This document shows positions 53,547 through 61,861 of a DNA stretch of 64,000 nucleotides, piece by piece. The DNA is from Prevotella sp. E13-17 (lineage in GTDB: Bacteria; Bacteroidota; Bacteroidia; Bacteroidales; Bacteroidaceae): assembly GCF_022024035.1 (NCBI RefSeq), contig NZ_CP091787.1, positions 3,194,001-3,258,000 of the forward strand, given 5' to 3'. A model generated the notes under the pieces. It searched no databases. It saw only the letters and a program-made list of their open reading frames with translations, and was not told where the DNA came from. Position numbers and translations under genes: made by a program. Numbering within the stretch: position 1 is the first letter of the stretch; each line of letters opens with the position of its first letter.

Positions 53547-53573
53547 CATCCAAATAAATATTATTGCACCTAA

Positions 53574-56500
53574 ATGATGAAAGATATCATAAGAATCGTG
53601 ACCCTATCATTCGCTATCGTTATGGGTTGCCAAAATTGTTGGGCTATCGATGCAAACCTTGTTTACTACTTCACCCATTTAGACAACCGGAATGGGTTGT
53701 CGGAAAACGATGTTAAGAGCATTGTGCAGGACCGATGGGGACTCATCTGGCTGGGCACCAAAAACGGACTTGACCGTTATGACGGTCGCCAACTGAAGCA
53801 CTATGATGTCACAGATCATGTCGTCAATCGTGGCAATCATAACATTTCTGCATTGATGGAAGACACAAATGGGCAATTATGGGTGGGAACAGACAAAGGT
53901 GTGTTTATCTTTAACCCTGTCATAGAAACGTTTTCTTCGTTCGATGTAGCTTCTCAAGACAACAAGCAGATACGTAACTGGATAGCAGAGATCAAACAAG
54001 ATGGAAACGGAAATATCTGGATTGTTTCTCCCATAGAAGGTGTGTTCCGCTATGATATGGAACGCCAGAGCTTGCAACGCTATGCAACCAGACGTCAGTC
54101 AGACGATGCCACTTTCGATCCTCAAAGCATGTGCATCCGGGATGATGGAACAGTGTGGATCGGCACTGCGGGGCAAGGACTCTTCCTGTTAGACCAACAG
54201 ACCGGACGCATGAAGCAATTCTCGGAAGGCTTGTTGGGACAAGACATCTATAAGCTGACCAATTATGGTGATTGGATATTAGTCGGTGAGCACGAAGGCC
54301 AACTAAAGAAATTCAATCCCCAGACAAATGAATTGAAAACCGTAGATGCACAGAATGTACACTATAAGATTATACGCGCCATCGATTTTTATCAGGAGAA
54401 CATCTATGTAGCCACCCAGGATGGTCTTTATATTATTAACGAACGCCAGCATACCGAGCAGCGTCTCTGCGAGGGTGGCATCATCCCCAACACACTCAGT
54501 GACAACATGCTTTACACGCTCTATCGCGACCGCGAAGGCGGACTCTGGATCGGTACGATGCAAAGCGGAGTCAACTACATGCCGCCACGTGGCATACATT
54601 TTTATAGCTATATCCCCACAGGACTTCCCGGCTCCCTGAGCAACAAGCACATCCGTGAGATGCAGTGTGATCACAATGGAGACATCTGGATATCAATGGA
54701 AGAAGGACATATCAACGTGTTCCATCCAGACCTGCAGATATTTGAAAAGCTTCCCACTCCGCAGTACAAAGGCGGCACAAACCGATTGGCATTGATGGTC
54801 GATGATGACTATGTGTGGTCAGGCCTATTCAAGAATGGCCTTGACATCATCAGTGTGAAAACACATCAGATTAAGCATTATTCCCCCGAACAACTTGGTC
54901 TGCAGAGCGAAGGATCTGTCTATGCGCTTTTCAAAGACCACGATGGAAATATCTGGCTGGGAACAGCCAAGGGCGTTTATATAAGAAGCGACAATATGCG
55001 TTTCAACAAGGTGACCGGCATTCCCGATATCTTTGTGCAGGATATTGTACAGGATTTCGCTGGTGACATTTGGATTTCCACCATTGGCAGTGGCGTGTTC
55101 CGATACGACGTACGCTCTGGACGCGCCCAGCAGTATCTTTCAGATTCTAACAGCATCAGTTCCAATGATGTGTCAAGCATCAGCATCGACCATCAAGGGC
55201 ATCTCTGGTTTGCCACCGACAGAGGCGGTATTTGTACGTATAATCCAAACACAAAGAAGTGGCAGTCGTGGAGTCGTTCAGACGGACTACCGGACGATGT
55301 GACCTACAAGGTGTTGGAAGATTCTCTCCACAGGCTGTGGTTCGGAACGAATCATGGATTGGTTTGCGGCAATTTTGAAGAGAACATCACCTTGGTTTAT
55401 CCAAACAGCAATGGACTGCCAGGCAACCAGTACAACTATAAATCGGCGGTCATCGGAGCCGATGGAACCTTCTATTTTGGCGGGACACAGGGCATTGTGG
55501 CTTTTGATCCGATGCTGGCAGGAAAAGACCAACAGGGGAAAGTGCTGATCACCAATTTGCGCGTGGACCGTCAGGATATTCTTCCTGGCGAAAGCGACAT
55601 TATCGAAGCCAACATTATCGAAGCCAAGGAAATTCACTTGCCTCATGATTTTTCCAGTTTCTCTCTTAGCGTGTCCTCCCTCAATTATCGTGGTGTAGAA
55701 GGAGACAGCTATGAATATCAACTCAGTGGGGTCGATAATTCCTGGATACTGGTCCGCAACAATGATGAAGACATCAGTTTCTCGCGTCTTCAGCCAGGCA
55801 CCTACACATTTCGTGTACGTCCTGCCGGTGGCGACGAAATCACAGAATTGCGTGTCATCGTGGCCTATCCTTGGTGGCTTTCTCCCATCATGAAGATCAT
55901 TTATTTCGTGTTGCTGAGCATGGTCTCTTATGCTGTTTATCGCATTCTGCAACAGCGTCAACGCCAAAAGGAGAAAGAACGTCAGGAACGATTTGTGGAA
56001 GAGAAAGACAAAGAATTGCTTCAGTCGAAGATCAACTTCTTCACCGATATCACACATGAAATACGAACTCCGCTGACGTTGATAAACGGATCGGTTGAAA
56101 ACATGAACGACCAGCAGGTTGACAATCCCAACCTACTGAAAGACATCAAGGCAATAGGGAAGAACACAAAGCGATTGTTAAACCTGATTAATCAATTGCT
56201 GGATTTCCGCAAGGTTGAATCAAACAGTGTCAATCTTTCTTTTGTCAACATCAATTTGAATGCTATGCTCACCAGCATCGTGGACCGCTTTGAGCCTGCT
56301 ATCAGTCGCATGAACAAGACCATCAGCCTTGACATCGAGACCGAAGGGATTGTCTTGCAAGCAGACAGTGAAGCCATGACCAAGATGATAAGCAACCTGC
56401 TTAACAATGCTCGTAAGTATAGCGAATCCTTCATACAGGTTTCTGCACGCACGAATGATGAGCAGCTCCAGATCCACGTCATCAACGATGGCGACAAAAT

Positions 56501-57551
56501 ACCTGAAGACAAGGCAGAATACATCTTTCAACCTTTCACCCAGTTAGACAGCACTCATGTGCAGTCTGGCTCAGGCTTAGGACTGTCTATGGCGCGCTCA
56601 TTGGCTGAGATGCATGGCGGCTCTCTGACTGTCAACACGCTTTCAGAGTACAACGATTTTGTTTTGACATTGCCTTTGCATCAAGAGCATGTTATAGAGA
56701 TGGAAAGCCCTGCCGAATTTTCAATTTCGCCCGCTAATGTCGTATTAGATAATATGGTGGAAGATGGTTCGGCTGCAATCGGCAACAACGCTCACGAGCA
56801 TACCATTCTTGTCGTTGAGGACAACGAGGAGGTTATGCAAATGATTGTTGACGGTCTATCGCCCCATTATCAGGTGGTCAAGGCCAAAGATGGTGCTCAA
56901 GGTCTTGCCAAGGCACATCGCGACCATGTAGATCTTGTGGTAAGCGATATTATGATGCCTGTGATGGATGGATTGGAAATGTGCCGCAAGATGAAAGAAG
57001 ACATGGAGACCAGCCACATTCCGGTAGTGATGCTGACAGCCCGACAGACATTAGACAATCGGTTAGAGGGATTGCGTGCAGGAGCCGACGCATACATCGA
57101 GAAGCCCTTCTCATTTGCTCATCTGCTCACACAGATAGAAACCCTACTACAGAATCGTCAGCGAGAACGCGAAAGCTTCGTAAAACGTCCTTATCTGCCG
57201 GTACAATCAAGTGGCATTTCCAAGGTCGAGGAGCTGTTTATCAGTCAGATTACCGAGAAGATCATCAAGAACATCCACCAGTCAGAGTTTAATGTAGAGC
57301 AGCTGGCTGCAGAAATGTGCATGAGTCGCAGCAGTCTTCACAGAAAGATCAAGGAAGTGAGTGACATGACGCCCATTGATTTTATCCGTCTGATTCGTTT
57401 GAAGAAGGCAGCAGAACTTATCCGCGAGAAAGGCTATCGTTCTAACGAGGTTTGCGAAATGGTTGGCATTAACTCTCCAAGCTATTTTATCAAACTTTTC
57501 CAGAAGCAATTTGGCATGACACCAAAGGAATTCGCCATGAAAAAGGAGTGA
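53574..57551 (+). CDS. Hybrid two-component system regulator (1325 aa)
   Basis: One-protein sensor-regulator typical of Bacteroidota glycan loci. Signal peptide; two periplasmic seven-bladed propellers of reg_prop repeats (GLIWLGTKNGLDRYDG, QLWVGTDKGVFIF, IWLGTAKGVY; about 30-685); Y_Y_Y domain (about 690-770); membrane helix near 780-800. Cytoplasmic part: HisKA with His828 in FTDITHEIRTPLTL, HATPase with LLNNARKYS and GSGLGLSMARSLAEMHGG, a receiver with Asp1125 in VVSDIMMPVMDG, and an AraC-type DNA-binding domain at the C-terminus (FNVEQLAAEMCMSRSSLHRKIKEV). It senses a glycan breakdown product in the periplasm and activates the adjacent genes. It is flanked by GH36 (divergent) and the GH-D/GH92 operon (downstream, same strand). 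Confidence 0.98.
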   Translation: MMKDIIRIVTLSFAIVMGCQNCWAIDANLVYYFTHLDNRNGLSENDVKSIVQDRWGLIWLGTKNGLDRYDGRQLKHYDVTDHVVNRGNHNISALMEDTNGQLWVGTDKGVFIFNPVIETFSSFDVASQDNKQIRNWIAEIKQDGNGNIWIVSPIEGVFRYDMERQSLQRYATRRQSDDATFDPQSMCIRDDGTVWIGTAGQGLFLLDQQTGRMKQFSEGLLGQDIYKLTNYGDWILVGEHEGQLKKFNPQTNELKTVDAQNVHYKIIRAIDFYQENIYVATQDGLYIINERQHTEQRLCEGGIIPNTLSDNMLYTLYRDREGGLWIGTMQSGVNYMPPRGIHFYSYIPTGLPGSLSNKHIREMQCDHNGDIWISMEEGHINVFHPDLQIFEKLPTPQYKGGTNRLALMVDDDYVWSGLFKNGLDIISVKTHQIKHYSPEQLGLQSEGSVYALFKDHDGNIWLGTAKGVYIRSDNMRFNKVTGIPDIFVQDIVQDFAGDIWISTIGSGVFRYDVRSGRAQQYLSDSNSISSNDVSSISIDHQGHLWFATDRGGICTYNPNTKKWQSWSRSDGLPDDVTYKVLEDSLHRLWFGTNHGLVCGNFEENITLVYPNSNGLPGNQYNYKSAVIGADGTFYFGGTQGIVAFDPMLAGKDQQGKVLITNLRVDRQDILPGESDIIEANIIEAKEIHLPHDFSSFSLSVSSLNYRGVEGDSYEYQLSGVDNSWILVRNNDEDISFSRLQPGTYTFRVRPAGGDEITELRVIVAYPWWLSPIMKIIYFVLLSMVSYAVYRILQQRQRQKEKERQERFVEEKDKELLQSKINFFTDITHEIRTPLTLINGSVENMNDQQVDNPNLLKDIKAIGKNTKRLLNLINQLLDFRKVESNSVNLSFVNINLNAMLTSIVDRFEPAISRMNKTISLDIETEGIVLQADSEAMTKMISNLLNNARKYSESFIQVSARTNDEQLQIHVINDGDKIPEDKAEYIFQPFTQLDSTHVQSGSGLGLSMARSLAEMHGGSLTVNTLSEYNDFVLTLPLHQEHVIEMESPAEFSISPANVVLDNMVEDGSAAIGNNAHEHTILVVEDNEEVMQMIVDGLSPHYQVVKAKDGAQGLAKAHRDHVDLVVSDIMMPVMDGLEMCRKMKEDMETSHIPVVMLTARQTLDNRLEGLRAGADAYIEKPFSFAHLLTQIETLLQNRQRERESFVKRPYLPVQSSGISKVEELFISQITEKIIKNIHQSEFNVEQLAAEMCMSRSSLHRKIKEVSDMTPIDFIRLIRLKKAAELIREKGYRSNEVCEMVGINSPSYFIKLFQKQFGMTPKEFAMKKE

Positions 57552-57611
57552 TTGCAACATTTCTTCTATATATTGGCAAAGATCTCAATCTACAGACTGT
57601 TGCGTTTTGTG

Positions 57612-57619
57612 TAATTTTG
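57612..57619 (+). promoter_or_regulatory. -7 box of the GH-D/GH92 operon
   Basis: TAATTTTG, 37 bases before the ATG at 57657. No well-placed TTTG upstream, which may fit an activator-dependent promoter. Confidence 0.6.
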
Positions 57620-57656
57620 CACACAGAATTTTAAAACAATCTGTATATTTATAATT

Positions 57657-59633
57657 ATGGAAATGAAAGCTCAGCACTTTTTACCCCTTCTTGTGTCGTT
57701 GTGTTTGCTGATGACAGGATGCAGCGAAACAAAAGATGTGACCCAAGGCAAATGGTCTCTATCCTATCATCATGGCGTCAACATTCTGCGCGGACAAGAA
57801 AGGATTGCCACCAACATGACTGCTGAATACCGTCTTGAAGACGAAACCGTCATCAGCACCCAAGCATATAAGAAGCCAACGTTTACGGTCAAGCGGATTG
57901 CTGATCAATTTGGCAAAGGAAAACTTTGGACCATCACATATACCAGCCAGTTGCTTCCAACACTGACTCAGCATTTCTATGTCTATGATGATTTCATCCT
58001 GACCGATGTCAGTGTGTCGTCCGAAAAGGGCATACGTTCTAATTATATTGCTCCCATCGTCATGGACCACGCAGAAGCATCTCTGATAGGAAAGGATCAG
58101 CGTGCACTGTTTGTGCCGTTTGACAATGATGCCTGGGTGCGTTTTTCATCACGACAGTTGCCCGACACAGCCAAGTTCCGTTCTTATGAGGTAACAGCTT
58201 TATATAATCCACAAAGCAGACACGGACTGGTGATTGGTGCCATAGATCATGACGTATGGAAGAATGCTGTTGACCTGAATTGCTCTGCTTTGCAACTCCG
58301 GGCATATAGTGGCGTTGCTGATCATCTGACACGCGACAAACTGTCTCATGGCTGCGTAGCAGGACTGCAAGTGACTTCTGCACGGATGATGATTGGCATC
58401 TATGACGACTGGCGGCAGGGCATGGAGCGCTTTGCTCAGGCCAATGCCATCGTCACGCCACCTCGTCACTGGACGCAAGCAATGCCCGTGGGCTGGAACT
58501 CATGGGGCGCTTTGGCTTTCAAGGTCAATCACGACAATTCCACCCGCATCTCCGACTTCTTCGCTCAAGAGTTGCAGCCACGTTCGTTTGTAAATGCTGA
58601 AGGCTTGCTCTACACAGGCTTAGATTCTGGCTGGAACAATTTTTCTGAAGAGGAGCTAATGGACTTTGCTAATCGCTGTGTTCAGAACCATCAGGTGCCA
58701 TGTATCTATTGGACGCCATTCACAGACTGGGGAAAGAATCCCGAGCGTGAAGTACCCGGTGCTGAGTCGTTTAAATATAAAGATCTCTATTTATATGCCA
58801 ACGGAGAGCCGCAGGATCTGGACGGTGCCTATGCCATCGACCCTACTCATCCGGCTGTGAAAGCCATGATGGAGCAGACACACGACCTATTTCGCCGTTG
58901 CGGTTACAAGTATGTCAAGATGGATTTCATGACCCATGGACGCATGGAAGCCGATGCGTGGTACCGCTCAGACATCACCACGGGCACCCAGGCTTATAAC
59001 TATGGCATGCACCTCTTGGACAGCATCTTTTCCGACATGTATCTCAATCTGAGTATCTCACCGATCTTCCCTTCTCAGTATGCTCAAAGTCGTCGCATTG
59101 CCTGTGATGCCTGGAACAAGATAAAAGATACGGAATATACCATGAATGCCTTGTCGTACGGTTGGTGGATAGATGGCGTCTATCAATATAACGATGCCGA
59201 CCACGTGGTGTTGCGCGATGCCACCGATGGTGAGAACCGCGCCCGCATCACTTCAAGTGTGATTACTGGTCTCTATATCACTGGTGACGACTTCGCTGCC
59301 GACAGTATGGCTATTGCCCGTGCTCAGCTCTATCTGACCAATCCCGACATTAATGGTCTGGCCACAGGCAGGTCGTTCCGTCCGCTATTAGGCGACAACG
59401 AACAGTCGGAACATGTGTTCCTACGCACCGAACCCGATGGAACCATTCACCTGGCGGTGTTTAACTACACCGACCAGCCTATGGCCTTCCACTTCGACAA
59501 GCACCTGATTCTGTTAGACGAAGGCAAAACCTACGAGGTGAAAGAACTGTGGAGCCACAAGAATGTGGGGATAGACGATGCTATTTCGATACCCGGCAAG
59601 GATGTAAAAGTGTTCAGAATAAAGGCCCTATGA
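57657..59633 (+). CDS. Clan GH-D alpha-galactosidase-like lipoprotein, first tandem paralogue (658 aa)
   Basis: Lipoprotein (lipobox MTGC near residue 22) with an N-terminal beta-sandwich and a clan GH-D barrel. Motifs: PVGWNSWGAL at the barrel entrance, candidate nucleophile Asp423 in YVKMDFMTHG, candidate acid Asp484 in RRIACDAWNK, and NDADHVVL in the position of the NDPDM motif of GH27 enzymes. GLVIGAIDHDVWKNAV and DNDAWVRFSS precede the barrel. A GH27/GH36-type activity (alpha-galactosidase or alpha-N-acetylgalactosaminidase) is likely, but the family number is uncertain. It overlaps the next gene by ATGA. Confidence 0.78.
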   Translation: MEMKAQHFLPLLVSLCLLMTGCSETKDVTQGKWSLSYHHGVNILRGQERIATNMTAEYRLEDETVISTQAYKKPTFTVKRIADQFGKGKLWTITYTSQLLPTLTQHFYVYDDFILTDVSVSSEKGIRSNYIAPIVMDHAEASLIGKDQRALFVPFDNDAWVRFSSRQLPDTAKFRSYEVTALYNPQSRHGLVIGAIDHDVWKNAVDLNCSALQLRAYSGVADHLTRDKLSHGCVAGLQVTSARMMIGIYDDWRQGMERFAQANAIVTPPRHWTQAMPVGWNSWGALAFKVNHDNSTRISDFFAQELQPRSFVNAEGLLYTGLDSGWNNFSEEELMDFANRCVQNHQVPCIYWTPFTDWGKNPEREVPGAESFKYKDLYLYANGEPQDLDGAYAIDPTHPAVKAMMEQTHDLFRRCGYKYVKMDFMTHGRMEADAWYRSDITTGTQAYNYGMHLLDSIFSDMYLNLSISPIFPSQYAQSRRIACDAWNKIKDTEYTMNALSYGWWIDGVYQYNDADHVVLRDATDGENRARITSSVITGLYITGDDFAADSMAIARAQLYLTNPDINGLATGRSFRPLLGDNEQSEHVFLRTEPDGTIHLAVFNYTDQPMAFHFDKHLILLDEGKTYEVKELWSHKNVGIDDAISIPGKDVKVFRIKAL

Positions 59634-61861
59634 GAAAAATTGTTTTATTACTTTTTGCCTTTGCCCTTTGTGCAAAGGGATTGGCCATCGATTTTGCAAG
59701 TAATGGATGGACCATACATTTAGATCAAGCCACCCTACGATTGAATATAGACCATCATGGTCGCAGACTGATGACGGATGCCTTTGCTGAGGCAAAACTA
59801 GGCGATCATACACTATTCTCCTACGACGCCACCTCTTTCGATGCTGTAGAGAAAGACGTTGCCGACGGGTTTGGAACAGGGCGTCAACTATGTATCACCT
59901 ACAAATTGAAAGATGGCGTGACGCTGATACAGACCCTGTCATGCTATGAGTCACAACCTTATGTCGTGGCGCAACTGGCCATAACAACAAATGGTCAGGA
60001 GACGGGCAGCAACTACATGTTGCCGCTCAAGAGTGTTACGGTCAGCAGCTTGATGCCTGCCGGCAAAAAGAACCGTGTGCTTTTTGTGCCATGGGACAAC
60101 GATGCCTTTATCCGATATGCTTCCAACAGCTTGCGGGGTGAAGTGCATTCCTATGCCGTGACAGCCATCTATAATACCGACACACGCGGTGGCTTGGTGT
60201 GCGGAGCTCTTGATCATGACCTGTGGAAAAGTGCTATCAGGGTGAATGGCTCCGACTATGACCAGATTCATGAGCTGGCTCTCATCTCGGGCTATACCGA
60301 CGAGCACTCGCATGACTCCATACAGAGTGAGCAGATGGTGATGCCTCATGGCACAGTCGTTGCCGACACAGTGCGCTCGGCACGTTTCATGATGGGCTGG
60401 TTTGACGACTGGCGCACAGGCATGGAAACGTTCGGCAAGGCTTGCACACTTGTTGCGCCCAAACGGGAATGGGCTGGCGGTGCTCCTTATGGCTGGAGCT
60501 CGTGGGGCGTACAGTCAACAGACATCTCCTATCAGGGAGTCATCGACTGCGGCAACTTTATCCGCGACCATCTGGTGGCACACGGCTTTCACGACCGCGA
60601 AGGACGTGTGGTCTTGAGTCTGGATGCGTGGTGGAACGACAACCTCACTACGCAGCAGGTAAAGGACTTCGTGAGCTACTGTAAGGAGAACAAGATGATT
60701 CCCGGCCTTTATTACGGATCCTTTTGCCGATTTGGCGACTTGCAGAGCTACGTGCCGGGAACCAGCAATAAGTATCGCTTTCGCGATATCGCACTGAAGG
60801 TGCATGGACGCTATAAGGTCATTGACGGGGCCTACTGTCTGGACCCCACGCATGTAGGCACTAAACAGTTCATGCTGAACGAGATGCAGAAGTTCAAGTC
60901 GTGGGGCATCGAATATCTGAAATGCGACTTCATGTCGAACGGTGCTATCGAGGCTGACGAATGGTATAACAAAGACTGTCACACGGGGATACAGGCCTAT
61001 AATGAGGGCATGGCATGCCTGATGCGCTATGCCGGCAACATGTATATAGACCTGAGCATAGCACCCATATTCCCCTATCAGTATGCACACGGCCGACGAA
61101 TCTCGTGCGACGCATGGGGAGCCATGGACCACACGAAATACGTGATGAACAATGTCAGCTATGGCTGGTGGCTGAATCAGGTTTATGTGGCCAACGACCC
61201 TGACCACATGGTGATGGCTATGCGCCAAGAGGCTGGAGGCATACAAAGTGAGGGGGCCAACCGGGCACGCATCACCAGCGGTGCCGTGGTAGGTGCTTTC
61301 CTGACGGGCGACAATTTCAGTCCGAACGTGGTTCTGCACCATGACGGTGGGAAGGTGGGGCCCAACTACTATGAAACGTCGCAGCAGCGTGCCTTGACGT
61401 ATCTGACAAATGAAGATATCAACGAGATACCGCGCACCTGTGGGTCCTTCAGACCTATTTATGGCAATGCCTCTACAAGTGATGGAGCAGAGTCGCTCAT
61501 GACCTATGAGAACGACAAGTATGTCTATGTGGCAGTCTTCAACTATCAGATGCTCATGCCTATGGCTGGACAGTTGCCTTTTGCAGATCTGGACATTGAT
61601 GCTGCCAGCATCAAAGAGATCAAAGAATTGTGGATGGGCAGTGTGGTAAGTCATAGTTCTACAGGATTCCAGTATAGTGTACCTGCCTGTGATGCGCGCG
61701 TCTATCGCATCGAAAAGAAAGGGCTGTCGGGTATTACACATGCAGACAAAGCACTACTCCCAAGTGCGGCTTCTGTCTTCGACCTTCAAGGTCGCAGAGT
61801 GGCAGACGGACTGAAGCGCGGCATGTATATTAGAAACGGGAAAAAATATATCGTCAAATGA
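59630..61861 (+). CDS. Clan GH-D alpha-galactosidase-like protein, second tandem paralogue, with sorting-like tail (743 aa)
   Basis: Start ATG 59630 overlaps the previous stop (ATGA); a longer in-frame opening inside the upstream gene is not used. Signal peptide MRKIVLLLFAFALCAKGLA, no lipobox. Same plan as its neighbour: DNDAFIRYAS, GLVCGALDHDLWKSAI, PYGWSSWGVQ, candidate nucleophile Asp433 in YLKCDFMSNG, candidate acid Asp494 in RRISCDAWGA, and an intact NDPDHMVM motif. Unlike the first copy, it ends in a type IX-like tail (VFDLQGRRVADGLKRGMYIRNGKKYIVK region). One copy thus seems lipid-anchored and the other secreted by a different route. Confidence 0.78.
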   Translation: MRKIVLLLFAFALCAKGLAIDFASNGWTIHLDQATLRLNIDHHGRRLMTDAFAEAKLGDHTLFSYDATSFDAVEKDVADGFGTGRQLCITYKLKDGVTLIQTLSCYESQPYVVAQLAITTNGQETGSNYMLPLKSVTVSSLMPAGKKNRVLFVPWDNDAFIRYASNSLRGEVHSYAVTAIYNTDTRGGLVCGALDHDLWKSAIRVNGSDYDQIHELALISGYTDEHSHDSIQSEQMVMPHGTVVADTVRSARFMMGWFDDWRTGMETFGKACTLVAPKREWAGGAPYGWSSWGVQSTDISYQGVIDCGNFIRDHLVAHGFHDREGRVVLSLDAWWNDNLTTQQVKDFVSYCKENKMIPGLYYGSFCRFGDLQSYVPGTSNKYRFRDIALKVHGRYKVIDGAYCLDPTHVGTKQFMLNEMQKFKSWGIEYLKCDFMSNGAIEADEWYNKDCHTGIQAYNEGMACLMRYAGNMYIDLSIAPIFPYQYAHGRRISCDAWGAMDHTKYVMNNVSYGWWLNQVYVANDPDHMVMAMRQEAGGIQSEGANRARITSGAVVGAFLTGDNFSPNVVLHHDGGKVGPNYYETSQQRALTYLTNEDINEIPRTCGSFRPIYGNASTSDGAESLMTYENDKYVYVAVFNYQMLMPMAGQLPFADLDIDAASIKEIKELWMGSVVSHSSTGFQYSVPACDARVYRIEKKGLSGITHADKALLPSAASVFDLQGRRVADGLKRGMYIRNGKKYIVK

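Noticed and set aside
59549..59629. Longer N-terminus for the second GH-D protein
   Set aside because: It would start with GTG inside the upstream gene and bury the signal peptide; the ATGA overlap at 59630 gives a proper secretion signal.
60515..61741. 408-codon minus-strand ORF
   Set aside because: Antisense to the second GH-D paralogue, whose motifs are conserved.
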